DNA of 64,000 nucleotides from contig JANPWX010000619.1 in the NCBI GenBank assembly GCA_024734555.1, positions 2,374,209 to 2,438,208 on the forward strand, given 5' to 3'. Of the stretch, positions 49,861-61,429 are shown in pieces. Within the stretch, counting starts at the first letter, position 1, and every line of letters starts with the position of its first letter. A model generated the notes under the pieces. The model was given only the letters and a program-made list of their open reading frames with translations. It did no database searches and was not told where the DNA came from. Made by a program: the position numbers and the translations under genes. Source of the stretch: Trochalopteron elliotii (lineage: Eukaryota > Chordata > Aves > Passeriformes > Leiothrichidae).

Positions 49861-51119
49861 CTCTACCCCTACTGGCCTCAGCAGAGTTTCAAAACAAGCT
49901 ACGACGTGTTTTCCTCAGATAGAATATAAATAAATCCTAAAGAAAAAGAGCCACTAAATTATTATCTGCTGCTATGATCTGAATATCCTACTGTACCATT
50001 TTGTCTGTCTGAGTTTCCTTTAAGTCACCAAAAGGGGGACTTTGGGCAGTGAGCATCAGAAAACCACCCAGGATTTCTGTGGAATTTGTTGATTTTTCAA
50101 GTTTTGATGATAATCTGATGATTTTCCCAGCCTCAGTACACAAAGCTGTGCTCCCCATTTCGGAGAATGGAGAACCAGCCATATCACCATGGGAGAGGAG
50201 CACAGCAGGACACAGCCCTGTGGATGGTGATAACAAAAATCTCTCTGACATGGAAGGTACAGGAACATGAGGAAACCTTGACTTGGTGCTAACATGTAAG
50301 AAGGGATCACCTGGGAAAGCAAAGGTGACAGCAACCAAGGAATGACTGACTGATCCTTTTGAAGACTGAGTAAAAGGGATTGAGAAAATTACCTTCAATA
50401 CAAGGTAAATTTAAAGAAAGATGCCTGATACAAACTCATTCTATATTTAGAAAACAAAAAATATAATAAATAAAGGAGGAATTAAGGTGCCAGTTCCTCA
50501 AAGAAATTACATAAAAGCTCTTTGTTTTCTGTATACTTACCTTTTTTGTCTGAGGTAAATAATCTAGGTCTTAGTATTAAAGATGAATGTAAAAGAATAG
50601 TAGGAGAGCCTAGAGACAAAATCAGGAATGGTAAGACAAAGTGAGATGCAACTAAGAAGAAACATTAACATATACACTTTGGCAGGTAGAAGAATTGGAA
50701 GTTGAGCTTAGGAAATAAAAAAAGAAAAACATTAAAAAACTGAACAAGTCCACAACACTTAATATCCTCACAGAAGAGTCTTCATTAGAAACATTAGGAG
50801 TGTGCAGATGGTTAACAGAATTCATATCAAAACCAAAAAAGGTAAAAGATTAAATATGACACTGCTGCTTAAGTATTTCCAAGAAAAATACTTTAAAATA
50901 AAGTTATAAAATCAAAGAAGATTCACAGATTGCTTGAAATTTTAAGCCAAAATCCCCAGTAAGAACAACAGGTTATGATAACTTGGCCGTCCTTTTTCAT
51001 ACTGGTAAAGCATGATGTTTTCTGTTTTAGGATAATAATAATAATAAAAAAACTCATACACACAAACAAATAAACAGAAAACTACATATCAAAAAAACAA
51101 ACGCCATAAAAACCCCAGA
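49861..51119. other. Intergenic DNA, A-rich; perhaps more of the CR1 copy
   Basis: The part 50540-51119 is A-rich on the plus strand, as old CR1 reverse-transcriptase genes are, and directly precedes a recognisable CR1 relic. It may be the eroded 5' part of that copy. The earlier part shows nothing. Confidence 0.4.
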
Positions 51120-52040
51120 GGAAGTCAGTAGTCATCCTGAAGAATAGGCAGTTTCTAGAAGGCAGAAGACCTACAGCACATCTCTAACAAGGGGGAAAAA
51201 AAGGAGGAGCTGGAAATTAAAAACCTATCATGTTTAATTATCAGAAAACTACTAGAATAAATCACACCATCTGTAAACCCACCAAAGGGTTTACTAAAGC
51301 AGATGAATGGTAGGGAACAAATCATACCAAACCAATCTAATTTCCTTCCACAACAGACCAACAGGCTTTGTGGATAGGGAAGAAGAAATCAATGTCAAAG
51401 CTCAATTTCAGTAAAGGCCTTTGACATTACCCAGTATGACAAGCTTGTAAGTAAGCTGCAGAAACAAAAATAGATCAAACCACCATAGGATGCCTTCAAA
51501 AGTCATGAGACACTACTCCTAAGGTTCCCTTTCAAAGAAAGAAAATGCATTGAGGTGGACATTTCATGGATAACTGCACCACTTCAACTTCATTCAGTGC
51601 TTTCACTAATAATATGGACAATGGAATAAACAACCTTATTAAGTCTGCACATGGGAAAGTAGGAAGAGCTGCAAATATACTGGATGGCAAACAAAATTCA
51701 ACATAAACAAAGTGGAAAGCAGTTGGGACAAGGAAAAAGGTCACAAACCAAGCAGGAACTTACGTCAAGCACTGTATTTTCATAATAACTCCCAATTTAA
51801 TGACTTTGGGACAGGAAATGGCTGCCAAGGTAGCAGTTCTTAGGAGAGAGGAAGGCAGCAGATACCAAGCAAAAGGCAAGACAATATAATGCTATCATGA
51901 AAAGAGAAACATTGTATGAACAGATTTATTTCATGTGGGTTTCAGGATGCAATTTGTCTATTTCAGTCGGCACTGATAAAGCCTTGGATGAGGTAACATC
52001 CAGTTTCAGAAAATACTTGAGGCAATTTATGGAAGATTAT
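51120..52040 (+). mobile_element. Ancient CR1 LINE relic with reverse-transcriptase remnants
   Basis: The order of blocks matches the reverse-transcriptase part of an old (reptile-type) CR1. There is AACAAGGGGG (51187) with CTGGAAATTA, then AACTACTAGAATAAATCACA, then GAACAAATCATACCAAACCA and ATCTAATTTCCTTCC, then GGCTTTGTGGATAGGGAAG, then AAGGCCTTTGACATTAC (translating to KAFDIT, compare KAFDTV in CR1), then ATATGGACAATGGAATAAA and GCTGCAAATA. Stops and frameshifts break the frame throughout, so it cannot make protein. The portion after about 51740 is uncertain. It is an old insertion, much more diverged than the LTRs. Confidence 0.75.
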
Positions 52041-54317
52041 TAATTCCCTGCTTTATCCCTCAAGTATATAAAAACTTGTTGCAAAGGAACAATCACACAC
52101 CGTTGCACATGGTAGACAGTACAGACTTAAAGAAAAACAGGATTATGGTTAGAAATAAGGAAAATCATTGTAACTGGAAGGGTAGTAGCCCCGCCCCACT
52201 GGAGATTATCTGGTTTCTTTGTTTGTACGAGCATATGACACGTACAAAGAGCATCCTGCAAAGACACATAGGGACAAGAACAAGCAGACCACTTTTGAGC
52301 TTCCAAAACTACAGAAGACCCCCACTGATCATGAAAATAGACTCCCTTCTCTTCAAAACCATGCACTGCATGTTGCTGTGCTAGAAGTCCCCAAAATGAA
52401 TCTCTAATTGGAACAGTGCTCTGCAAAAGCACACAGCTGGGAGCAGCTGGGGAAATCAGCCACTTGCAGACAGACAGGTGCCATTCCCTTTTCACTAGTG
52501 TAAACCCCACAGCTCACTTGACAGCATCCTTGCTATAGAGTAATTCTCACAGGATTGTCATCTGCTGATGGCTTTGGGAGAAGGTTGTTTTGACTAGAAA
52601 CCTTAGACTAACAGCTCATTTAGAAGCATAGCAGTTGTTTGATGTTTTTAACCCACTTGACATCCTGGCTTGTTATACCAGTACATCAAGATGGTATGAC
52701 AAACAGGCTAATTAAATGGAGAGCAGGGACTATTTTCACAAGCTTCACTCCACACTGTAGAGGTGAGCTCCAATTCCTTGAGTGCTGTCATTCAAAACAA
52801 GTCACTGAATTTAGTGTTGTTGCCAGGGGAATTGCAGGGATCAGGTGAAGGTGCCTGAGGTATATCAACAGAAAATTTGTCTCATTCCCAGACTGATATT
52901 TTCAATCAAGATGCAAAGAAAAACCAGAAGCCAATGTACTTGAGTCCAAACGCACAGCGTGGTTGAGGGATACCTAGACTAGACGCATGCTAAAAAGGAT
53001 GCTACAGTCTCCCTGATCCTCTCCTAAATTTACTTGGATGTGAAAGCAATGACTGGAAGCTGGGTTTTCCTCAGGTGAGTGGCCATACTACTGCATTTTT
53101 AGCTACCTATGTTAAAGCTGACATTAACTTCAGCTAGAGAGGATAACCACATCCCATACCCATTAGACTGGACATAGGGACAAGAGGAATTCAAGTTACA
53201 GGGATCCTCATGTTTGCCAAGATCTCAAAGACCTTATAGTCCAAAGAAGATAAAAATTGGCTCTAGCCAGAAGACAAGCTGTCTCTCTTTTCAGCTACTG
53301 CAAAACACCAAAAAATAAAGCACTACTCTCTGACAGAAGGCATCTAGGTGGCATTTTTAAAGTGTTCTGATCCCTACAACAAAAAAATTCTTCATGAGGT
53401 GCTTTTTTTCTTGCTAAAGAAGATCCAGGGCTGGGAGACAACAGAGCGTTCATTTTTAACAATTCTTAACCACGTATCATTCGGGAATTCACAAAAGAAC
53501 ATTAACAGCAATTCTATAATAACAAAAAGGAAGGAAAAAATTACTCCATAAATATTTACTGCAAAAACAAGTTTGTTTTCCTTGGTTTACAGTTTTGGGC
53601 CTTTCATGAGAAGAACAAGCTCCCAAAAATAAGCTATTTTCAAGTTCCACACAGAACAGCCTCAAACTGAATGAGTGGGAATTAGATTCTTCTTTTTGTT
53701 CTCTTCCAGAAACAATACTTTACAGAAAATGAGAGGAAATATTTTGATTTCTTAACAGCAGAGTCATTCAAGACTATGACATGTTAAGTCTCAAATATAA
53801 AAGTCCTCAAATGTGAGTAAGGATGAATCAATGTTTAAGCCCAGAAGACAACTCAGGGCACATATTCCAAGGCAAAAATAACAAAGTACAAGTCCATGAG
53901 ACACCTGTTCTGAAAACAAAGCTCATGAGAACGTAAATAACTGCTCAGCTTGCAAGCTGTTCAGTTTTATAGGTAGCATACTTGCAAAATACTGCAGCAG
54001 ATGCCTCTCTAGATTTTTTTTCTCATTTCAAGCTCAGAAAATAGCAGAGCTTGTTCTGTTGATTTCACTCTTACAATGTTTTGTTGACTAAAAATAGCAT
54101 TGAGGGAAATGCAGTGTTGCTGTAAAGATCATATTGGAATCATGTCACCACTGTCATCTCCGCATGTTCCCTATACTTTCACTCTGTCATCCTATGAGTT
54201 TCAAACACTTTGGATTCTGTATCATTCTCCTAATGCCTACTGCTTCAATTGCTGTTATGATCCGTGTAAATACTTTTCTCACACTCCTTCACTTGACTTC
54301 TTCCTTGATCTTTAAAG
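52041..54317. other. Intergenic DNA, nothing recognised
   Basis: No gene, RNA or repeat family was recognised. Overlapping short frames at 52076-52510 on both strands are taken as chance. Confidence 0.5.
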
Positions 54318-55160
54318 AAGGCCTTTCAAAAGTACCTCCTCAAATCACCTAGTCCAGCCTCCCACTGAAAGCAGGACTAACGCCAACACTAGTTCTAGTC
54401 ATGGCTTTGTCCAGAGAAGTCTTGAAAACCTTCAAGGTGAAAGGTTTCATAACTGCCCTAGGAAACCTGTTCCTAACTCCTATCTTTATAGTCTCTTCTG
54501 GATAGTTTCTTACCACCCTTCTGGAATCAAAGAGCCCAAAATCAGACACAATATTGCAGCAGCTGCTTCAGCAGCATGATGAGGACAAAAATTTTCCTCA
54601 GTTTGGTGCCCACATTCTCCTACCATAGGCTAGCATGCAGGCTGCCATAATTGTGTTGTGGATTCACTGCTGGCTCATGCTCAGCACACACCACTGATTC
54701 TGAGGATCACTCTCAGCAAAGCTGAGAAATTTGCACTTCCTTGTGAAACAGCTTGAGGTTTCTGTCAGCCAAATTCTGAACCCAGGCTCTATCTTCCAGC
54801 ATATTAATTCTTTTCCCCATAGAGGACCATTGACTAATAATTAGGGTCAGCTGTGAAGATACTAAACATCAGCCCCAATGTCACCTTACAGGGTAATCCC
54901 CTTTTAGCCACTTTATAAATTAAGATTGAGTAACTGATCTGAGTACAGTGATCCATCCAGTTCAAACCACCAAACAGTCCATTCATGTTACTCATAGTTC
55001 CTCTGGTCCACATGCAGACACTGTGGGAGAGTGTGTCAGAAGCCATTCTAAAGTCAACATATGAGAATATCCACCACTGCCCTTGCTGACACGACAAGTC
55101 ACTTAATCTTATAAGGCCATCTGGTTGCCTAAGCAATGCTTTTACATATCTCCTTTATAG
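54318..55160 (-). mobile_element. Ancient CR1 LINE 3' relic, minus orientation
   Basis: Read on the plus strand this is the complement of a CR1 3' region in proper order. The 3' block CACCTAGTCCAGCCTCCCAC is followed by GAAAGCAGGACTAA, then GAAACCTGTTCC and TTTCTTACCACCCTTCT, then CAATATTGCAGCAGCTGCTT, then the 'TAGCATGCAGGCTGCC' and 'GCTCATGCTCAGC' blocks. Last comes the end of the reverse-transcriptase region: GGGAGAGTGTGTCAGAAGCC and CTAAAGTCAACATATGAGAA, which match the family's 'GACAGTGTCAAAAGCCTTGCTAAAGTCAAG'. About 840 bp is recognisable. It is badly decayed and non-coding. Sequence to about 55350 may also belong to it. Confidence 0.8.
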
Positions 55161-57057
55161 CCTATCCCTACTTATTTCCACTTCTTTTTTGGTCTTCTAG
55201 TTCACTAACAAGCACCTTGCTTATATAAGTAAGCCTTAAAAAAAAAATGAAAGAATTCACCCTCACAGGCCAGATGTCTGAGCAGACCCTCGCCACAGTA
55301 TCACAACTGATACTTTCCAGGTCTTGTTTTCCTTTATTAATGTAATTCAGTGCTTTATCCTTGGTAACTCCAGTCTCCAACTGTCAAAACACATCTGGGT
55401 AACTCAGCAGGTGAAATAAAATGGACACGAATGAATTTCTGTTTCTCTTATCCCTGTTTCCTCAACATGTCTACTGTCCTGTCTAGGCCTGAAACTATTT
55501 AAGAAAGCATACAGTGGTTGAAACCAGTTTAATGCACAATGCAAAGGATAAGGATTTATCAGTAGTTTTATGGAGAGTTCCAATGTTACGGAAATGTCAG
55601 ATAAAAGAGGGTTTTCCAGCAAGACTGCTTCTTGCAGCAAGTAGAGATATCCATATCATTGGTATATCATGGGACGTATAGACATTAGCTTTAAAAGGAA
55701 TGTCATTATCTATCAAATTAGAGATTACCAATGAGTGTAACTGCACCTGCTCTTCAGATCAGGTGCAATTGTCACCAGGCAAAGGAGGAAGACTTGAACT
55801 ACACTTGTCACTCTTCTGAACAAGCCTTAACATCTTGTGCCTAACAAAAGGCACAAGACAGAACATTTGTGCTCACATGTGCACATGACATTGAGCAGAG
55901 ACAGTATGGAAACCCAAGATATCATGCAAATACCTACAGGCTGTCTGCCTCACACCGCACAGCACAAAGCAGAGACCAGAGCTGTCATGCTTTACTTCAA
56001 CTTCTTCATGATTCCTCACAAACACTTGAAATTTCTCCAATGTAAGCACAGCTTAATATAACTCTCCTTCCAAGGAAATGCAGAGAAGTGGCTCAAGTCC
56101 TTCTGCTGGGTACTTCTGATCTCAGCATTAGGCACCATAACATTGTGCAGGCAGCCCCTGCAGCTGTGTCCTGACCCAGAAAACCTCACATCCACAGAAG
56201 TTGTCACTTATTCTCTGGGTACAGATAGCCCCTTGATCCCTTTCAAGTGAAGTTCACCTTTCCATTTGATTAGAAAATCAAGAGTTCAAAGGTCCCTCTT
56301 TGTGGTCTAAGACAAACAGACTGCACGTTTTTTCCTCAGTCACGCTGAGCTGAGCACTACTTTTTTGTCTAACCTACTAAAATATTCTTCAACACAGAAA
56401 GGGTTTTCAAGATTTTTTTTAAAAAACAAGTCTAACAACAAAATATACCCCACTTCATACAATCACCCACTAATTCTGTCTTGAGTTTGGGAACTATTTG
56501 CTAATTCTGATTAAAATTCAGAAAGCATTACTTAAGTATGTAAGTTCTGAGATCCTGGGATGTGGCACAGGACGCTCTCTCAAAAATGCTTACTTTGAGC
56601 TGGTAACATAACATGAGCAAAATAATAAGCTGTCAGAACTTTAGCACCTAGATAGTAATTAGATATTCAACGTCAGAGTGCATGCATGCCTCTGGATCAC
56701 TCCTCAGATGAGCTAATAGGACAATCCTATTATTCCAGCAAGAATATTATCCAAAGACATCTTCCAGAATTTACCTTACCAGTGTGTTAAATAGCAACAC
56801 AGAGCAATGTGTTCTGAGGCATTCATTTCTTTCTTTTTGAAGTGCGTGCAGCAAGAACAGCTTGAAGGAAGAGAGGACAACAGCCAATCATTACAGAGGC
56901 AAGAAAGGAACATAAACCTTGGCCAGAAGATTTTTGGTTTAAATTCCAATGTGATAGCTACTTGACTTTTCTGCCTCAGTAGACACAAACAAATTTCACA
57001 GAAAAGATAAAAGAATATCAATCACTGCCATGACAGGTTTTTTCCCAAAGTTTTTTT

Positions 57058-57078
57058 TGCACTATATAATATAGTGCA
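57058..57078. repeat. Near-perfect palindrome (10-bp arms, 1-nt centre)
   Basis: TGCACTATAT (57058-57067) is followed by one A and then by its exact complement ATATAGTGCA (57069-57078). It is too short for a microRNA hairpin. It could be a transposon-end relic or chance in AT-rich DNA. Confidence 0.85.
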
Positions 57079-57690
57079 TCTTCTTGTTGTTGTAAAATCT
57101 GGGCCTGAGATAGGCTATCCATCTCAAATTACAGGAAACACAAAATGCAAGACATCCTGAGACAATTCCACCTGCAGATACAGGCATTACTTAAAATAGA
57201 TATATCAGACATGATCAGCAAAGTGTTGATCACCTATTAGTTCCAACAATGTGACAGATCATTTACTTTAGAAATTGGATCACTGTTTGACTAAGGTTTA
57301 CATCAAGGCCTGCTCAACTCTTACCCAGCTACACTCTCAGAAAGAGATCTTCATACCTTCATAACTTATTATTCCATCATGCAGTGCTAGTTAAGATGGA
57401 TTGAGGATCTTGTGGTGATGCACTGAAGGTTATGAAAAGCAGAGGGATTTCTGCCCAAATCTTACACTAGAATCTAGATCAGACCTATATATTCACCTCT
57501 CTCCACTACAAGGAGAGGGCAGATCCAGCTCTGGACTATGATGCCGGATTTTCTTCTTAAGACATCACTACACAAACAAAAGGCAGAAAAGACAGCAGCT
57601 ATTTTGTTCAGCAATGACTACTGTTTAAGGCTGACCTAGCAGATCAAACAGAGAAACAATACATAAAGGTTTTGGCTTCCTTTTGTCAGG

Positions 57691-57710
57691 AAAAAAAAAA
57701 AAAAAAAAAA
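57691..57710. repeat. Pure A20 tract
   Basis: Twenty consecutive A residues are followed by GGACAAAAAAATGG. The DNA to the left has no recognisable retrogene, and no target-site duplication was found. It is treated as a simple mononucleotide repeat. Confidence 0.9.
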
Positions 57711-58336
57711 GGACAAAAAAATGGACCAAAGCACCATCCTGGTATCAGGATAACATGTCAGCAAGTGTGGAAATACTGTCTTCCTACAATAGCAGTTCTA
57801 GAAAACATGAGCAAATAAGCAAGTGCAAGGAACTTCTGGCACTGATAACCTTTATTGGGGTGCCAATTCCAGAGTCCACAGCTCTGGTATTTTACAGGAT
57901 GGCGGCTCTGTCCACACCTTTGTGCACAGCCCATGGTACCCAATCTCTTCAAGCTGTGTCTTTTCACCTCAATATAACCTTTATTTGTTGTTAGTCAACA
58001 GCAAGTACCCCTTCAGCATTTATAATGCACATTTCACCTGAATGGAACAAGGCAATGCTTCACACACCAGCTGCACCAGTCTGCAGTAACACAATGCCCA
58101 TCTACCACCCAAGATTCCCCTTTACAGTGCTATGCTCCTTTCATACCTGTTTCTTTTTAATATTGATGTATAGACAAATATATTTCTTGAAAATTTTCGT
58201 GAAGAAAGTCTCACTTTAGGATTCTCTGATGTTTTCCTTCATGGGAAAGAAACCAGAAAAGAAAGAAACCCCACAGCCTCTGTCTCCAAACTAATTGCTA
58301 TTTAATGATTTTTTACAAGAAATAAACAGTGTTTTT

Positions 58337-58362
58337 ATATATATATACACACACACACACAT
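58337..58362. repeat. (TA)n(CA)n microsatellite
   Basis: A TATATATATATA run passes directly into ACACACACACACACA. It is a compound dinucleotide repeat and likely length-variable between individuals. Confidence 0.9.
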
Positions 58363-58979
58363 ACTGAAAAACCACAGTTTTTGTGTATATATGTATATAA
58401 AAAGATGTAACTGATTCAAGCCCTACATACACTACACAGTTCCTGGCTCCAGCCTGACGTTCTGCAAATACAATGCCTGTTTTGGTTTGAGCAGCTCCTT
58501 CTGCAAAGGTTTCTAAGAAATAGTTCTACAGTACCCAGCCCTGGAGGCAGCCAAGGAGCCTCTGCAGAGCCGGCTCTGGGAGCCCCAGGGCCTTCAGCAC
58601 AGTGAGCTGCCCTGGCTCAGCCTGCCTGCCTCACAAACTGGAATTATCAGTTCTATTATATGACACACCTAATGCATCTTAAAATGCTTGTTTCTAATGA
58701 TACAATCTAAACCTCAAGAGCTATTACTATTAGAAGATTAACATACAGCCACTTGCAGGTCTCTCAGGTAATTTTTTTTCTCGTTTCTCACAATTTTTTG
58801 TTCCAATTTTATCTAAATTATTAACGCCTCAATTGTTAACATGTTTGAACAATAGCATAATGGACCAGCTCCCTCCAAATGGTATTTGAACTGCCTTTGA
58901 CCTCCAGCTTGCACAGAAAAAGTTTATGGCTCTGTCACAGACAATATGACAATAAGGCAGACTGCATTGAGAAAACAAC

Positions 58980-61325
58980 TTGGTAGCCTTCTGATTCATT
59001 TATTGTTATTCAAATGTAATGATTAATTAAATCCCTACCAATACCCCTACTTTAAAAAAGAAAGCTCTGCTTTGTAATTATCACCACTTGAACCGTTTCT
59101 TCACTAGCTCAACCTAAACAAAATGACACACTGCAAAAACTTTCTTCTAGAAATTTAAACTTCAGTAAACACATCATATTTTATTAATGAAATTACTCCA
59201 TTTAAGAAAGTGTTCAGAATCTAAAAAGAACTGTCCAAGACTAATAGATTTTTGATTTATAGTAACAGAAATACTGAAAAACACTGTACTCAGATTAGCA
59301 AATTGACTTCAAGTATGGTATCAATCAAGACAACATAACACAAATAATTGGAAATTAATGGTTACTCTTTTTTTTTCTCAACAAGAAGTACACAGCTAAT
59401 AAAAGTCAGTATATCAAAGGCCTTTTATAAAACATTTCACAATTAAAAATCACGCTTAACATTTCTAATGCCACCACACAGAAGGGATTTTCTCACCCTC
59501 ACACAAATAACATATCTACTGCAGAAAAAGAGGTCATCAATCATGGCAGTAGTTTGCAAAGAAACATCACAATCAAGTATCAATTTATTCCACATAGAGA
59601 CTGGATTTATGCTATGTCACTTGAAAGAGAGTACGTTAACTTGCCATTATCTCTATCTATACACTTAAAATGCTCACATACAACTCTGGATACATTTAAA
59701 TAAAACCACAATAAAACACCACAAAAAAACCCAAAACACATAATCCCAGAAACCTACCTATGTTTTGTTGGCCAGTTATTAAGAAGAGAAAGCACTGAAT
59801 TAGAGGGAGACTCCTACCAATTTCAGTAAAGCTCAGGTTTATCTAAGAAGTTTAAGGCTCACTGTTTTTAATTCCCAAAACAACAATGGGGTTTTTAATC
59901 AAATACGTATGAAGACTTAAATACAGGAAAAACACTCTCTGCTCATGAGTACATGTTTGAGAAAATGAAATAAATCTGAAAGACAATATCTCTATAGATA
60001 CTGTACATCTACGATTTCTGATGTCAACAGACATTGCATAAAAGATGTAACAGTACCAATTATTAATGGGCCATTAAAATCACAGTTCTTTGGTCAAGTA
60101 TCGCTTTTGGAAAGTTCTGAGAAAAGCAAGCAGCACTCGGAAACACATTAACTTCTCCAAGAAAGTTTGCATCAAAGCTCTTCTTTTTAACTTTTATTTT
60201 TTAAACAACAACAACAAAAAAATTGTCCACTTAGGAAAGTTAAGTTGTTACCATCTTACATTTCAGAATACAAAACTGAAAAAAATCCCTATTAAAAAAA
60301 AGACAGGACTTCAGCCAAGTATTCAGCTACTTATTGCTGTAGTTGTAACTCAAGTCCCTTGAAATCCCTATGTTTTGGTCATTTGTAGCGAAAACATGTT
60401 TGGAACACTAGCAGCAATAAAAAACCCCTTGAAAATCTAGACATAGTTACACTGTTGTGTGAAAATCAGCAGAAACCATAGCCATTGGAACATAATAAAG
60501 CATCCTGTAAAAGTGAATTGGTAGCTAGAAAAACAGAGTTGATTTAAAGTGCTATCCCAAAGCCGTATGTGGGCCAACGCCAGTAAAGAAAAGTCCATTT
60601 CCCCCTCCACCCAGACAGAGCCCAGAACCACAGCACTACTTCAAACATAACAAACACAGTCTTCACTCTGCTTCAATGCCTCATCTCCCCCTCCCTCCTC
60701 CATCTGGTAGAATACAGAAACTTGAGATAATTGCTAATTCCAAATTTAGGCGATACGCACAAATATACCGTTGAGCAAAGTCTGGACAGCAAACAGTACA
60801 CCTGAGTTCAGTCATACAAACTAACTTTTGTAAATAGCATTAGACGACTATATCCATGTCTCTAATATGAATCTAGATGTATTTTCTTACAAAACGCATT
60901 AATAGAAATATCCAGGCAAATACATACCATACAATAGCAAAAGCTTTAAGCCCCATTTAATAAGATGACTTTCTGATTAAAAATAGAAGGCAATTAAGAT
61001 TTACTCAAAATTACAATTAAGAAAAGCTTTCACAGTGCAATATTGAAACTGTCACAAAGTTAAGAAAATACTGATATCAAAGTACAATCACAATGTTAAA
61101 GTAGACAAAACTACTATACAAGGGCATATCTTGTAAAATTAAAAGGAATGAACACAACATAGGGGACCATCTCACGTCCCTGCTCTACATATCTCATTTC
61201 CTAGTCTTCAGAGTCATAATTGTGTCTTTCGAACATCAGTAGAAATCTTGGTAAAACTAAGAGGTTCACTCTTCTTTGTAGACCAGATTTCAAAGCCCAG
61301 TTACTTCTTGAAAATACGTTCTTCA
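58980..61325 (-). other. SPTSSA: SPTSSA 3' untranslated region (distal end uncertain)
   Basis: Sequence after the TGA stop at 61326-61328 on the minus strand. The part next to the stop (about 60,900-61,325) is AT-rich with 3'-UTR-like text. The first AATAAA on the minus strand is at 60198-60193, and a second is at 59004-58999 followed by TTGTTTTC and TTATTGTCATATTGTC U/GU-rich text. I favour the second as a cleavage site near 58,980, giving about 2.35 kb of UTR, but use of either is not proven. A TTGCACT heptamer (61040-61034, minus), a possible miR-130/301-type seed match, is present. Confidence 0.4.
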
Positions 61326-61429
61326 TCACTGCACAATTTCAAAGTAGTGCAATATTGCCATGATGTGCTGAGGCATGAACACATAGCCTGTGTACAGTGC
61401 CATTCCAACAATGGAAACTAGCATGGAAT
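61326..61429 (-). CDS. SPTSSA: SPTSSA terminal coding exon: serine palmitoyltransferase small subunit A (C-terminal half)
   Basis: The product is a small endoplasmic-reticulum membrane protein. It binds the SPTLC1-SPTLC2/3 heterodimer and strongly raises serine palmitoyltransferase activity, the first and rate-limiting step of sphingolipid synthesis (L-serine plus palmitoyl-CoA). On the minus strand the exon starts at 61429 in phase 1: its first two bases (AT) complete an Asn codon split by the intron. It then encodes 33 residues and TGA (61328-61326). The visible peptide begins SMLVSIVGMALYTGYVF and ends PQHIMAILHYFEIVQ. It appears identical to the mammalian C-terminus (from memory) and includes the second hydrophobic segment. 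The mammalian protein is 71 residues, so the first ~38 residues, with the first hydrophobic helix, are in exon 1 beyond 64,000. The acceptor is a good T/C-rich tract ending in CAG (61432-61430). There are no frameshifts or odd residues. This is a functional gene, not a retrocopy, because intron sequence abuts the exon. Confidence 0.95.

Larger units (their letters stand above)
55161..58979. other. Intergenic DNA with simple repeats
   Basis: No gene was recognised. It contains a 10-bp-stem palindrome at 57058-57078, an A20 tract at 57691-57710 and the TA/CA microsatellite at 58337-58362. A GC-richer patch lies at 58535-58625. Part of the right end could be distal 3' UTR of SPTSSA if a later poly(A) signal is used (AATAAA on the minus strand near 57984 or 57853). 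Confidence 0.45.

Noticed and set aside
49988..50398. 136-codon minus frame
   Set aside because: No recognisable domain, and overlapping frames on both strands are equally open.
57600..57710. Possible processed pseudogene ending in A20
   Set aside because: No recognisable coding remnant to the left of the A tract, no target-site duplication, and processed pseudogenes are rare in birds.
58480..58630. Possible LTR starting TGTTTTGGTTTGAGCAG
   Set aside because: No matching ACA end, poly(A) signal or target-site duplication was found.
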